Origin: Sutcliffiella rhizosphaerae
GTDB taxonomy: Bacteria; Bacillota; Bacilli; Bacillales; Bacillaceae_I
Direction of reading: 5' to 3'
DNA: 64,000 nucleotides
NCBI RefSeq assembly: GCF_917563925.1
Contig: NZ_CAKJTJ010000003.1
Coordinates: 120,073 to 184,072 of the forward strand
In this document: one piece after another, positions 40,919 through 50,036 of the stretch
How the letters are laid out: every line of letters begins with the position of its first letter
How positions within the stretch are numbered: the stretch's first letter is position 1
The notes under the pieces: model-generated
What the model was told of the DNA's origin: nothing
Database searches by the model: none
Seen by the model: the letters and a program-made list of their open reading frames with translations, nothing else
Program-made: the position numbers and the translations under genes

Positions 40919-41776
40919 ATGCCTTTAGTTTCTATGACAGAAATGCTAAAAAAAGCTAATGCAGAAGGATACGCAGTAGGTCAGTTCAACCTGAACAACC
41001 TTGAGTTTACACAAGCGATTCTTCAAGCAGCACAGGAGGAAAATTCACCGGTTATTCTTGGTGTATCTGAAGGTGCAGGCCGTTATATGGGAGGTTTTCA
41101 TACAGTTGTAGCGATCGTTAAAGCGCTAATGAAAGATTATGGGATTACTGTCCCTGTAGCAATTCACTTAGACCACGGTTCCAGCTTTGAATCTTGTGCA
41201 AAAGCGATCCATGCAGGATTCACTTCTGTAATGATCGATGCTTCTCACCACCCATTTGAGGAAAACATCGAAACTACTACGAAAGTGGTAGAATTAGCAC
41301 ACTTCCACGGAGTATCTGTTGAGGCAGAGCTTGGCGTGGTAGGTGGACAAGAAGACGATGTTATCGCAGAAGGCGTAATCTATGCAGACCCTAACGAGTG
41401 TGAAGAGCTTGTTAAACGCACAGGTATTGATTGTCTAGCTCCAGCACTTGGATCTGTACACGGACCATACAAAGGTGAACCAAACCTTGGCTTTAAAGAG
41501 ATGGAAGAAATCAACAACCGTGCGGGAGTTCCTCTAGTGTTACACGGTGGAACTGGTATTCCAACTCATGACATCCAAAAAGCAATCTCTTTTGGAACAG
41601 CTAAAATCAACGTAAATACAGAAAACCAAATTGCATCTGCAAAAGCAGTACGTGAAACACTTGCTGCAAAAACAGAAGAGTACGATCCACGTAAATACTT
41701 AGGACCTGCTCGTGAAGCAATTAAAGAAACAGTAAAAGGCAAAATGCGCGAATTTGGTTCTTCCAACAAAGCGTAA
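40919..41776 (+). CDS. fbaA: Class II fructose-1,6-bisphosphate aldolase
   Basis: A 285-residue zinc aldolase splitting fructose 1,6-bisphosphate into the two triose phosphates. [11 protein letters not shown] carries the catalytic Asp and a zinc His; [17 protein letters not shown] and [19 protein letters not shown] are the second zinc and phosphate-binding regions. AAGGAGGG precedes ATG. It is followed by the pentose-phosphate gene tal, as in B. subtilis, but each has its own terminator or promoter region. Confidence 0.96.
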   Translation: MPLVSMTEMLKKANAEGYAVGQFNLNNLEFTQAILQAAQEENSPVILGVSEGAGRYMGGFHTVVAIVKALMKDYGITVPVAIHLDHGSSFESCAKAIHAGFTSVMIDASHHPFEENIETTTKVVELAHFHGVSVEAELGVVGGQEDDVIAEGVIYADPNECEELVKRTGIDCLAPALGSVHGPYKGEPNLGFKEMEEINNRAGVPLVLHGGTGIPTHDIQKAISFGTAKINVNTENQIASAKAVRETLAAKTEEYDPRKYLGPAREAIKETVKGKMREFGSSNKA

Positions 41777-41827
41777 TTTTTCATTTTTAAAACAAGATAA
41801 TAACCTCAACCAACAAGACAACAACAG

Positions 41828-41855
41828 AACCGCCATACCCGGCGGTTTTATTTCT
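41828..41855 (+). terminator. Terminator of fbaA
   Basis: GAACCGCC pairs with GGCGGTTT around a 5-base loop, then T-rich sequence. Confidence 0.75.
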
Positions 41856-41987
41856 TTTCATGTGAAAGCGTTTTTTCTTGAGTTAAGTTAAAAAGTTCAA
41901 ACAGGAAAAAAGCCTGATTGAAACGAATATTACGTTGAAGTACTTTTACATAAGGCAGTTATTCAAACACAAAAAGGAGAGATATTC

Positions 41988-42632
41988 ATGAAATTTTTTA
42001 TCGATACTGCAAATCTAGAAGAAATTAAGGAAGCTCACGCATTAGGAGTTCTTGACGGAGTAACTACAAATCCAAGTCTTGTTGCAAAAGAAAACATTTC
42101 TTTTGAAGATCGCCTTCGTGAAATTACTTCTTTTGTAGCAGGTTCCGTAAGTGCAGAAGTAATTGCCCTAGATGCAGAGGGAATGATTGAAGAAGGAAAA
42201 ACATTGGCTGCCATCGCTCCAAACATTACGGTTAAAGTGCCAATGACACCTGAAGGTCTAAAGGCAGTAAAGGTTTTCAGTGAATTGAATATTAAAACAA
42301 ATGTAACGCTTATATTTAATGCAAATCAAGCTTTGCTTGCTGCAAGAGCAGGGGCAACTTACGTTTCTCCGTTCCTTGGCCGTCTGGATGATATCGGACA
42401 AAATGGTTTAGACCTTATTTCCGATATTGCGGATATTTTCGCTATTCACGATATCCCAACAGAAATTATTGCTGCGTCTATTCGCCACCCTATGCATATT
42501 ACAGAGGCAGCTTTAAAGGGAGCGCATATTTCCACAGTTCCATTTAAAGTGTTGATGCAGCTTTTCAACCATCCTTTAACAGATCAAGGAATTGAAAAAT
42601 TCTTGGCAGATTGGAATAACCGCCAGCAATAA
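41988..42632 (+). CDS. tal: Transaldolase (YwjH type)
   Basis: A 214-residue small transaldolase of the FSA/TalC class. [16 protein letters not shown] and [12 protein letters not shown] open the barrel; the Schiff-base Lys is in [15 protein letters not shown], and [11 protein letters not shown] and IIAASIRHP follow. It exchanges dihydroxyacetone units between sugar phosphates in the pentose phosphate pathway. AAAGGAGAG precedes ATG. TGAAAGCGTTTTTT at 41863-41876 is a weak cre-like sequence (two mismatches) in the upstream region. Confidence 0.95.
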   Translation: MKFFIDTANLEEIKEAHALGVLDGVTTNPSLVAKENISFEDRLREITSFVAGSVSAEVIALDAEGMIEEGKTLAAIAPNITVKVPMTPEGLKAVKVFSELNIKTNVTLIFNANQALLAARAGATYVSPFLGRLDDIGQNGLDLISDIADIFAIHDIPTEIIAASIRHPMHITEAALKGAHISTVPFKVLMQLFNHPLTDQGIEKFLADWNNRQQ

Positions 42633-42784
42633 TTCATAACATTCGACAAAATGAAGGTGTCGAAATAAGATATAAAGTATCAAATATTACGATTTCATAA
42701 AGAATCATGTTTTTCCATATATGTCAGAAAAACTTTCGTGTAAACTAGTAGGTAACGAAATTTTTATGATTGGTAATAATTGTG

Positions 42785-42839
42785 TATAATAAAGAATAGC
42801 ACTTTTGGAGATGCTTATTTTCTTTTACAGAAAATAAGC
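42785..42839 (+). promoter_or_regulatory. murAB leader: -10 box and perfect hairpin
   Basis: A perfect TATAAT lies at 42785-42790 with a poor -35 region. GCTTATTTTC (42813-42822) and GAAAATAAGC (42830-42839) then form a perfect 10-bp stem with a 7-base loop in the predicted leader. No T run follows, so it is not an ordinary terminator. Confidence 0.55.
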
Positions 42840-42929
42840 TCGCCATGATCAATCTTAAATTTTGTAGATGTCACTAAAGTTTACGAAAAAGAAAGATATA
42901 AACCAACCTCGCCTTGAAGGGAGATCTAT

Positions 42930-44222
42930 ATGGAAAAGTTAAAAATTCTTGGTGGAAATAAGTTAAATGGAACAGTTCGCGTAAGTGGTGCGAAAAATAG
43001 TGCAGTAGCTCTGATTCCTGCAACCATCTTAGCGGATACTCCAGTAACAATTGAAGGACTACCAAAAATATCTGATGTTGAAATACTTAGCAGTTTGTTA
43101 GAAGAAATTGGTGGGAAAGTTAATCTAGATGGCGAAGATCTGACAGTCGATCCTTCTACGATGATTTCAATGCCGCTTCCTAGTGGAAAAGTAAAAAAAC
43201 TTCGCGCTTCCTACTACTTAATGGGCGCAATGCTCGGTCGCTTCAAAAAAGCAGTGGTAGGATTGCCTGGAGGCTGTCATCTTGGTCCAAGACCGATTGA
43301 TCAGCACATTAAAGGCTTTGAAGCATTGGGTGCAGAAATAACCAATGAACAAGGGGCTATTTATCTTCGTGCCGATGAACTAAGAGGAGCACGAATCTAT
43401 TTAGACGTAGTAAGTGTTGGGGCTACAATCAATATTATGCTTGCAGCCGTTAAGGCTAAAGGAAGAACTATAATTGAAAATGCGGCAAAAGAACCGGAAA
43501 TCATTGATGTGGCAACCTTACTTAGCAGTATGGGGGCAAAAATCAAAGGTGCTGGTACAGATGTCATCCGTATCGATGGTGTCGATAGCCTCCATGGATG
43601 CAAACACACGATTATTCCAGACCGAATTGAAGCTGGTACATACATGGTTATGGCAGCAGCAGCCGGTGGAGAGATAATCATTGACAACGTTATTCCAACT
43701 CACTTAGAACCCCTAATTGCGAAGCTCCGTGAAATGGGTGTCCGGGTAGATATTAATAACGATCAGGACCAGTTGCTTGTGGTTCCAGGTGAAAAGTTAA
43801 AAGCAGTTGATGTAAAAACGCTCGTTCACCCAGGATTCCCAACTGATCTACAACAGCCGATGACAACCCTGCTTACAAAAGCAGAGGGGACTAGTATCGT
43901 TACAGATACCATCTATTCAGCACGCTTTAAGCATGTGGACGAATTACGTCGCATGAACGCCCAAATTAAAGTGGAAGGCCGTTCAGCTATTATAAATGGT
44001 CCAATTCAACTCCAAGGTGCTAAAGTCAAGGCGAGTGACCTACGTGCTGGAGCTGCACTAGTTATCGCAGGATTACTAGCAGACGGACTGACAGAAGTTA
44101 CCGGTCTTGAGCATATCGACCGTGGGTACAGTCATCTAGTCGAAAAACTTGAAGGACTTGGTGCAACTGTGTGGCGCGAGTCCTTAACAAAAGAAGAAAT
44201 AGAACAAATGCAGAATTCATAA
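42930..44222 (+). CDS. murAB: UDP-N-acetylglucosamine 1-carboxyvinyltransferase 2 (MurAB/MurZ)
   Basis: A 430-residue enolpyruvyl transferase for the first committed step of peptidoglycan synthesis. The start reads [21 protein letters not shown]; the fosfomycin-sensitive Cys116 sits in [16 protein letters not shown], and [13 protein letters not shown] is conserved. The genome position between tal and glpX and the sequence fit the second paralogue (murZ, ywjH-side) rather than murAA. AAGGGAGATCTAT precedes ATG. The leader contains a perfect hairpin that could be regulatory. Confidence 0.95.
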   Translation: MEKLKILGGNKLNGTVRVSGAKNSAVALIPATILADTPVTIEGLPKISDVEILSSLLEEIGGKVNLDGEDLTVDPSTMISMPLPSGKVKKLRASYYLMGAMLGRFKKAVVGLPGGCHLGPRPIDQHIKGFEALGAEITNEQGAIYLRADELRGARIYLDVVSVGATINIMLAAVKAKGRTIIENAAKEPEIIDVATLLSSMGAKIKGAGTDVIRIDGVDSLHGCKHTIIPDRIEAGTYMVMAAAAGGEIIIDNVIPTHLEPLIAKLREMGVRVDINNDQDQLLVVPGEKLKAVDVKTLVHPGFPTDLQQPMTTLLTKAEGTSIVTDTIYSARFKHVDELRRMNAQIKVEGRSAIINGPIQLQGAKVKASDLRAGAALVIAGLLADGLTEVTGLEHIDRGYSHLVEKLEGLGATVWRESLTKEEIEQMQNS

Positions 44223-44233
44223 CGAATCAAATG

Positions 44234-44271
44234 AAAACAGAACTTCCTAAGTTGAAGTTCTGTTTTTTTTT
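44234..44271 (+). terminator. Terminator of murAB
   Basis: AAAACAGAACTTC pairs perfectly with GAAGTTCTGTTTT, followed by more T. Confidence 0.93.
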
Positions 44272-44441
44272 GGCTCATTTTTAATAGATGGTTGCATTTC
44301 CATGCCATGTTTCTTTTAAAACTGCCCTAAAAAGGTGGGTAGTAACGATTACGATGAAATATACATCCTTTTTTGAAGTTAGAAAGGGTATAGCTCGATG
44401 TGAGCATTTCTTTTATTTTCTCTTTTTTATTTCGATAAATG

Positions 44442-44450
44442 TGATATACT
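44442..44450 (+). promoter_or_regulatory. Candidate extended -10 promoter of glpX
   Basis: TGATATACT is an extended -10 box; the -35 region is only T-rich. The 44272-44552 gap shows no gene. Confidence 0.35.
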
Positions 44451-44552
44451 ATTAACGAAAAGTATATCACAATAGCTATTTGTATAATGTAACAATAGAA
44501 AATTACCATAGTCAAATACTAGTTTGCTAGATGGAAAAAGGGAGTGGGACAT

Positions 44553-45521
44553 TTGGAAAGAAGTTTATCTATGGAACTTATTCGTGTAACAGAAGCGGCA
44601 GCGCTATCTTCTGCACGCTGGATGGGACGCGGTGAGAAAGACAGCGCAGATGGAGCAGCAACTTCTGCGATGCGTGATGTATTTGATACTGTACCGATGA
44701 AAGGAACCGTAGTTATTGGCGAAGGGGAAATGGACGAAGCCCCAATGCTATACATTGGTGAAAAACTTGGAACTGGTTACGGTCCGAGAGTGGATGTTGC
44801 AGTGGATCCCCTAGAAGGGACAAGCATCGTCGCATCGGGAGGGTGGAATGCACTTGCTGTACTTGCAATTGCCGACCATGGAAACCTTCTTCATGCTCCT
44901 GATATGTATATGGACAAAATTGCTGTTGGACCTGCAGCAGTAGGGAAAATTGATATTAATGCTTCTGTAACAGACAACTTAAAAGCAGTGGCAGAAGCAA
45001 AAAATAAGGAAATTGAAGATGTGGTCGCTGTTATACTAAACAGGCCTCGCCATGAAAAAATCATTGCGGAGTTGCGAGAAGCCGGTGCCCGTATCAAGCT
45101 GATTGATGATGGGGATGTGGCAGCGGCGATTAACACTGCATTCGATCATACTGGTGTCGATATTTTATTCGGATCAGGTGGAGCACCAGAGGGTGTAATT
45201 GCAGCAGTTGCCTTGAAATGCCTAGGTGGGGAGATACAAGGAAAGCTGCTCCCACAAAACGATGAGGAATTGCAACGTTGTCATAAAATGGGGATTGTCG
45301 ATGTGAATGCGGTCCTGCGTATGGAAGACCTTGTAAGAGGAGATGACGCCATTTTTGCAGCAACAGGTGTAACAGACGGAGAACTTTTACGTGGCGTCCA
45401 GTTCCGTGGCACCAATGCTACCACGCATTCAGTTGTCATGAGAGCAAAGTCAGGGACTGTGAGATTTATTGATGGGCAGCATAACATTAAAAAGAAACCG
45501 AACCTAGTAATCAAAGCTTGA
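44553..45521 (+). CDS. glpX: Class II fructose-1,6-bisphosphatase GlpX
   Basis: A 322-residue Li-sensitive fructose bisphosphatase for gluconeogenesis. It starts [17 protein letters not shown]; metal ligands are in [24 protein letters not shown] and [14 protein letters not shown]. The start is TTG 44553, eight bases after AAAGGGAG, matching the MERSLSMEL start of B. subtilis GlpX; the GTG at 44544 would overlap the binding site. The gene is B. subtilis ywjI and precedes rho in the same order. Confidence 0.94.
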   Translation: MERSLSMELIRVTEAAALSSARWMGRGEKDSADGAATSAMRDVFDTVPMKGTVVIGEGEMDEAPMLYIGEKLGTGYGPRVDVAVDPLEGTSIVASGGWNALAVLAIADHGNLLHAPDMYMDKIAVGPAAVGKIDINASVTDNLKAVAEAKNKEIEDVVAVILNRPRHEKIIAELREAGARIKLIDDGDVAAAINTAFDHTGVDILFGSGGAPEGVIAAVALKCLGGEIQGKLLPQNDEELQRCHKMGIVDVNAVLRMEDLVRGDDAIFAATGVTDGELLRGVQFRGTNATTHSVVMRAKSGTVRFIDGQHNIKKKPNLVIKA

Positions 45522-45537
45522 TAGTTGAAAGAATGCC

Positions 45538-45572
45538 GTAGACAGATACTAATCGTCTACGGTTTTTTCTTG
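45538..45572 (+). terminator. Terminator of glpX
   Basis: CCGTAGAC pairs perfectly with GTCTACGG around an 11-base loop, followed by six T. Confidence 0.88.
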
Positions 45573-46129
45573 GAGGAAGGTTTTAAAAAGTCCTACTAGA
45601 GCTATAAGATTTGATGGTAGTAAGATCGCTTTTATAAGTAAAAGGTCATAAAATTACTAGGTAGTACGAATAGTATGGTAGTGAAAGAAAGTTAGTCGAC
45701 AAAAAATAAGATTATTCCCCAGAAAATATCAAGATGACTCAAAGCTTGTCTACAAAAAATAGTTGCTTAAAAGAACAAAATGTGGGTAAAATAAGTAAAG
45801 TGTGAAGCATTTTGTTGGAGTCTGGAACTAGATACTGTTCTAACTTCAAAAACTTATACTTTCTTATTCTTTAATCTATACTACGAGTAATTTGTAATTC
45901 TACCTTATATCTTCCTTGCGATTCTTCTACATTTTCTTCATAAGGAGAGTTTATCCCACATTTACGGGGATTAGTCCTCACTGCTTACATTTTTACATTT
46001 GCTAATTTTGCAGAGAAAGACTTAGCATATTCCCATCCTTCGAACTTAAATTCAGCTTGAATCAGTTTTGGAAGACAAAATTCAGGGTTGACCTGACTAA
46101 TTAAACGAATAGAGTGGTGTTTTCTTTTT
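45573..46129 (+). promoter_or_regulatory. Long rho leader with a C-rich, G-poor tract
   Basis: The 557-bp gap before rho holds no credible gene. In 45841-45940 I count 21 C and 5 G, the bias of a Rho utilisation site. A clear promoter could not be fixed. Confidence 0.5.
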
Positions 46130-47401
46130 ATGGATTTAACTATTTCACATTTAGAGAATTTAAAACTAAAAGAACTATACGAATTTGCACGTCAGCATAA
46201 AGTTTCTTATTACAGTAAACTCACAAAAAAAGAACTTATTTTTGCTATTTTAAAAGCTCAGGCAGAAAAGGACGGTTTACTTTTCATGGAAGGAGTATTG
46301 GAAGTCATCCAATCGGAAGGCTTTGGATTTTTGCGTCCAATCAATTACTCTCCAAGCTCAGAGGATATCTATATATCCGCTTCCCAAATTCGCCGTTTTG
46401 ACCTTAGAAATGGGGACAAGGTATCAGGTAAAGTGCGTCCTCCGAAAGAAAATGAGCGCTATTACGGACTGTTACATGTTGAAGCAGTAAACGGAGATGA
46501 CCCTGAATCTGCGAAGGAACGTGTTCACTTTCCTGCATTAACCCCATTATATCCAGATCGCCAAATAGTTTTGGAAACAAAACCCAAGGGTCTTTCTACC
46601 CGGATCATGGATTTAATAGCACCTGTGGGCTTTGGACAGCGTGGGCTAATTGTGGCACCTCCAAAAGCAGGTAAAACGATGTTAATTAAAGAAATTGCCA
46701 ATAGCATCACAACCAACCATCCGGAGGCAGAACTCATTGTCCTTCTAATCGATGAGCGTCCAGAGGAAGTAACGGATATTGAACGTTCTGTTGCTGGAGA
46801 TGTAGTAAGTTCAACATTTGATGAGGTTCCAGAAAATCATATCAAAGTAGCGGAATTAGTATTGGAGCGTGCCCTGCGTCTAGTGGAGCATAAGCGTGAC
46901 GTTATTATTCTAATGGATAGTATCACTCGTTTGGCTCGCGCGTATAACCTAGTTATTCCACCGAGCGGACGTACGCTTTCTGGTGGTATCGATCCGGCGG
47001 CTTTCCACCGTCCGAAGCGTTTCTTCGGTGCGGCTCGTAACATTGAGGAAGGTGGAAGCTTAACGATTCTTGCCACAGCACTTGTTGACACTGGTTCCCG
47101 TATGGATGATGTCATCTATGAGGAATTCAAAGGAACAGGAAACATGGAGTTACACTTAGACCGTCAGCTTGCAGAGCGAAGAATCTTCCCAGCTATCGAT
47201 ATTCGTCGATCTGGAACACGGAAAGAAGAATTACTTATTCCAAAAGATCATTTGGACAAACTGTGGGCTATTCGCAAAACCATGTCCGATTCACCGGATT
47301 TTGCTGAGAAACTGCTGCGCAGACTGCGCCAATCCAAAACGAACCAGGAATTCTTCGAAATGTTGGAAGAAGACCAAAAAGCTGGAGTTGCCAAAAGATA
47401 A
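46130..47401 (+). CDS. rho: Transcription termination factor Rho
   Basis: A 423-residue hexameric RNA helicase. The N-terminal SAP-like helix bundle (1-45) is followed by the cold-shock-like RNA-binding domain (about 52-122: [20 protein letters not shown]), the Walker A APPKAGKT (176-183), [12 protein letters not shown] and the Q-loop/R-loop regions ([31 protein letters not shown]). The ribosome binding site is poor (GTGGTG seven to eight bases off). The long C-rich leader suggests that Rho limits its own transcription, as known in other bacteria. Confidence 0.96.
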   Translation: MDLTISHLENLKLKELYEFARQHKVSYYSKLTKKELIFAILKAQAEKDGLLFMEGVLEVIQSEGFGFLRPINYSPSSEDIYISASQIRRFDLRNGDKVSGKVRPPKENERYYGLLHVEAVNGDDPESAKERVHFPALTPLYPDRQIVLETKPKGLSTRIMDLIAPVGFGQRGLIVAPPKAGKTMLIKEIANSITTNHPEAELIVLLIDERPEEVTDIERSVAGDVVSSTFDEVPENHIKVAELVLERALRLVEHKRDVIILMDSITRLARAYNLVIPPSGRTLSGGIDPAAFHRPKRFFGAARNIEEGGSLTILATALVDTGSRMDDVIYEEFKGTGNMELHLDRQLAERRIFPAIDIRRSGTRKEELLIPKDHLDKLWAIRKTMSDSPDFAEKLLRRLRQSKTNQEFFEMLEEDQKAGVAKR

Positions 47402-47413
47402 ATATAAGATTAG

Positions 47414-47448
47414 CACCGTACCTTGCCAACTGGTGGGGTGCGGTTTTT
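47414..47448 (+). terminator. Terminator of rho
   Basis: CACCGTACC pairs imperfectly with GGGGTGCGGT, followed by five T. Confidence 0.7.
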
Positions 47449-47533
47449 GTATGACCAACCAACCATCCTTCTACCATTCAGGCGTAAGGAAAACATTAAC
47501 AAAATCTAACCCGATATAAGTCCAAAAGGATTG

Positions 47534-47562
47534 TTGCAAAAGACGTCATTAGTTGATATAAT
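47534..47562 (+). promoter_or_regulatory. SigA promoter of the L31 gene
   Basis: TTGCAA, 17-bp spacer and perfect TATAAT. Confidence 0.75.
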
Positions 47563-47568
47563 TTCATC

Positions 47569-47660
47569 AGTGTGTTTTTAAGATAAATGATGTCGGCCAA
47601 CATGGTTAGGTATCATTTGAATGATAACTCTGTTTCGAAAGACTCAGGGCTGAAAAGGAG
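47569..47660 (+). ncRNA. Candidate L31 ribosomal protein leader RNA
   Basis: The roughly 90-nt leader can fold an outer helix (GTCGGCC with GGGCTGA) enclosing a perfect TATCATT/AATGATA hairpin and a GTTTCGAAAGAC hairpin. L31 autoregulatory leaders are known in Firmicutes; I cannot confirm the family match by eye. Confidence 0.45.
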
Positions 47661-47669
47661 ATGACAAGA

Positions 47670-47915
47670 ATGAAAGCTGGAATTCATCCGGATTACCGTA
47701 AAGTTGTATTCATGGACATCAACACTAGTTTCAAATTCATCACTGGTTCAACGATGAAAACAAACGAAACTATTGAATGGGAAGACGGTACTACTTACCC
47801 TCTAATCAAAGTTGAGATCTCTTCTGATTCTCACCCATTCTACACTGGTCGTCAGAAGCATGCTGCTGCTGATGGACGTGTTGAGCGTTTCAACAAAAAA
47901 TACGGCCTTAAGTAA
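47670..47915 (+). CDS. rpmE2: Ribosomal protein L31, zinc-independent (type B) form
   Basis: An 81-residue L31 starting [16 protein letters not shown] and ending [13 protein letters not shown]. It contains [24 protein letters not shown] and no cysteine at all, so it is the type B form lacking the zinc ribbon. In B. subtilis this locus holds the cysteine-containing rpmE, and the cysteine-free paralogue ytiA lies elsewhere under Zur control. I start at ATG 47670, nine bases after AAAAGGAG; ATG 47661 would overlap that site. No Zur box is obvious upstream. Confidence 0.93.
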   Translation: MKAGIHPDYRKVVFMDINTSFKFITGSTMKTNETIEWEDGTTYPLIKVEISSDSHPFYTGRQKHAAADGRVERFNKKYGLK

Positions 47916-47921
47916 TAAAGT

Positions 47922-47958
47922 AAAACAGGCAGGTTATCCTATATCTTGCCTGTTTTTT
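47922..47958 (+). terminator. Terminator of the L31 gene
   Basis: AAAACAGGCA pairs with TGCCTGTTTT, followed by T residues. Confidence 0.88.
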
Positions 47959-48041
47959 TACTTCTATTTACATATTTCGTTCGTTTAATAACGCTAAATA
48001 TTATTATAGATTATTGCCTAAATATTAAAGGGGGGCCGTCC

Positions 48042-48647
48042 ATGTATGTTATGAAGCACTCAGGATGGGTAGAAGCAATTTGCGGCAGTATGTTCTCTGG
48101 TAAATCAGAAGAGCTAATACGCCGTATGAGACGATCCCAATTCGCCAAACAAGAAATTCAAGTTTTTAAGCCAGCCATTGATAATCGTTATAGTGATGAA
48201 GCAGTTGTATCTCACAATGGCACCTCTATCGTTGCAATGCCAGTCCCTACTTCCCAATCAATATTGGATCAAGTGAACGAGGGAACAGACGTCGTAGGTA
48301 TAGATGAAGTACAGTTCTTTGATGATCAAATAGTAAAAGTGGTACAAGAACTCGCAAACAGAGGCTACTGTGTCATTGTGGCAGGACTTGATCAAGACTT
48401 CCGCGGCGAACCGTTTGGAAAAATGCCAGAACTATTGGCTATTGCAGAAACAATCACAAAACTGCAGGCAGTATGTGCTGTATGTGGTTCACCGGCTAGT
48501 CGTACACAACGCTTAATCAATGGAGAACCTGCTCGTTACGATGACCCAATTATTTTAGTAGGCGCTTCAGAATCCTACGAACCTCGCTGTCGTCATCATC
48601 ATGAAGTTCCTCACAAAGTGTCTGTACTGCAAGAAATGAATAAATAG
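48042..48647 (+). CDS. tdk: Thymidine kinase
   Basis: A 201-residue type II thymidine kinase phosphorylating thymidine in salvage. The P-loop is GSMFSGKS (15-22); VDEVQFF is read here as the GIDEVQFFD metal-binding segment; the lasso and zinc ligands are [13 protein letters not shown] and the C-terminal RCRHHH. ATG 48042 follows AAAGGGGGG; ATG 48051 is a possible alternative. It lies downstream of the L31 gene behind a separate terminator. Confidence 0.94.
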   Translation: MYVMKHSGWVEAICGSMFSGKSEELIRRMRRSQFAKQEIQVFKPAIDNRYSDEAVVSHNGTSIVAMPVPTSQSILDQVNEGTDVVGIDEVQFFDDQIVKVVQELANRGYCVIVAGLDQDFRGEPFGKMPELLAIAETITKLQAVCAVCGSPASRTQRLINGEPARYDDPIILVGASESYEPRCRHHHEVPHKVSVLQEMNK

Positions 48648-48718
48648 ATATTTTTTCCTTTATTTAATACGTAATAAATACGGCAAAGAGGATACGCTAA
48701 GAAACAGGAGGTGTTGGC

Positions 48719-49150
48719 ATGAAACATGTCATCCTGTTCCTAGTCGTATGCTCTATTTTTATAAGTGGTTGTAGTGGACATCAACGCTTTGGGGCTGACG
48801 AGGACTTTGATGGAAAAAAACTGATCGGTGTAAACAATAAAGAAGGCTTTTACCGACGAGATCTCAATTCAGAGTACTACAATACCAATCAAAATCCTAA
48901 CTTCCTTGACCTTTCTGAAAATCGTCCAGATTACGGAGACGATCAGAATAAATTCAGAGAAGTTATAGAGTATAACAGCGACCTTGAGCCAGGCCCCGTT
49001 TACATAACTGGCCACACTGCACGGGTGACAGCATATGCTCATAAAGACATGACAAGCAGAGAGAAAAAGCGTCTGAAAAGAGAACTGCAAGAACGTTTCA
49101 TCGAGGTTGTTCCGCGCTATCAGGTACATCTGACTATTAAAGAGCGATAA
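48719..49150 (+). CDS. Predicted lipoprotein of unknown function
   Basis: A 143-residue protein with a signal peptide and lipobox (LFLVVCSIFISGC, lipid Cys at 18). The mature part is hydrophilic and Asn/Asp-rich, with a C-terminal block TGHTARVTAYAHKDM followed by a very basic helix (SREKKRLKRELQERF). This ending loosely recalls sporulation lipoproteins of the YhcN/YlaJ group, but I cannot claim homology. AGGAGGTG lies before ATG. It is inserted between tdk and prfA relative to B. subtilis. Confidence 0.72.
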   Translation: MKHVILFLVVCSIFISGCSGHQRFGADEDFDGKKLIGVNNKEGFYRRDLNSEYYNTNQNPNFLDLSENRPDYGDDQNKFREVIEYNSDLEPGPVYITGHTARVTAYAHKDMTSREKKRLKRELQERFIEVVPRYQVHLTIKER

Positions 49151-49166
49151 AAAGCTAACAGTGAGT

Positions 49167-49189
49167 AGTACGTGAGTCGTTCACGTACT
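49167..49189 (+). terminator. First copy of a duplicated hairpin
   Basis: AGTACGTGA and TCACGTACT form a 9-bp stem without an adjacent T run. The same hairpin recurs with a T run at 49406. Confidence 0.6.
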
Positions 49190-49216
49190 CAGACTGTTGA
49201 CAAACCCATTTTTTTA

Positions 49217-49363
49217 GTCTTTGCATTGAACTGTTGATCTTCGTTACAGACGCTTCGCTTTCCGCGGGCGGTCCGGGAACCTCCTCGGACTGCGTCCTGT
49301 GGGGTTTCCCATGTCCCTTCCTCCCGCAGGAGTCTTCGCGTCTTTCACTACGATCAACATGGG
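49217..49363. repeat. Bacillus-type palindromic intergenic element
   Basis: The ends GTTGATC and GATCAAC and the inner GACGC and GCGTC form long inverted arms; the core contains CTTTCCGCGGGCGG, CCTCCTCGG, CTGTGGGG and CTCCCGCAGGAGTC. Similar GC-rich elements are widespread in intergenic regions of many Bacillus genomes. It contrasts with the AT-rich flanks and encodes nothing. Confidence 0.75.
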
Positions 49364-49404
49364 AATTGCATTAACTTTAAGAAATAGTACCTTTGTCTTC
49401 ACAC

Positions 49405-49438
49405 TGAGTACGTGAGTCCTTCACGTACTTTTTTTATT
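49405..49438 (+). terminator. Second hairpin copy, with T run
   Basis: GAGTACGTGA and TCACGTACTT form the stem around GTCCT, followed by seven T. This is a functional-looking terminator for the lipoprotein gene. Confidence 0.8.
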
Positions 49439-49468
49439 TTTTATTGAAAAAAATTCTATTTATGGATT

Positions 49469-49590
49469 GGATTTAAAGTTGTCGGTTTTGGATTTAATAT
49501 GGGGCTTTTCGGATTTAATATAGTGGATACCGGATGAGAAAATGGTACTTTCCAATTTAATATTGGTCATTTTAGATTATTGCACGCTTA
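49469..49590. repeat. 21-bp array, six units (GGATTTAATAT word)
   Basis: Units start at 49469, 49490, 49511, 49532, 49553 and 49574. The best read GGATTTAATAT; the fourth and sixth are decayed. The inverse word (ATTAATCC) forms arrays at 63.6 kb. Confidence 0.8.
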
Positions 49591-49624
49591 AACCACCTAG
49601 AATGCATTTGGCTTTTAGCCATGA

Positions 49625-49750
49625 AGCCGTTTAGCACGAACTTTGCTATTTTTGGCATCAACTCGCCACATTTTGGCACGAACTCGCCAAGTTTTGGCAC
49701 GAACTCGCCAAGTTTTGGCACCAACTCGAACAAATATCGCACCAACTTCC
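49625..49750. repeat. 21-bp array, six units (TTTTGGCACGAACTCGCCAAG)
   Basis: GCACGAACT or GCACCAACT recurs at 49634, 49655, 49676, 49697, 49718 and 49739, exactly 21 bp apart. The middle units are nearly identical. The inverse word AGTTCGTGC forms arrays at 63.5 and 63.8 kb. Confidence 0.9.
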
Positions 49751-49936
49751 GTTTTTCTAGTCCTCGCCACACCAATCGACCACCGAAAATGTATACAAGG
49801 TTCCTTTGTTGATTTAACTGCAATAATGTACGATATATCAGACCGGCTTATAGGCTATCTTACTAAGCATCAGACTTAAAGAAAGGATCCCCTTTTCTCT
49901 TCTGGATACATAAAATAGCAATGCCATTTTCTTTTT

Positions 49937-49965
49937 TTGACCTCCCACACAACCTATACTATAAT
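49937..49965 (+). promoter_or_regulatory. SigA promoter of prfA-prmC
   Basis: TTGACC, 17-bp spacer, perfect TATAAT, about 70 bp before prfA. Confidence 0.8.
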
Positions 49966-50036
49966 TAGAATGTTGTAGATAAAACAGATAATAAGGTCAG
50001 AATATAAAGAAGACTCCAATATAGAGGTGAATGCAA

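Noticed and set aside
49621..49879. Open frames across the 21-bp GGCACGAACT array
   Set aside because: 21 is also a multiple of three, which opens frames by chance; low-complexity products and no binding site.
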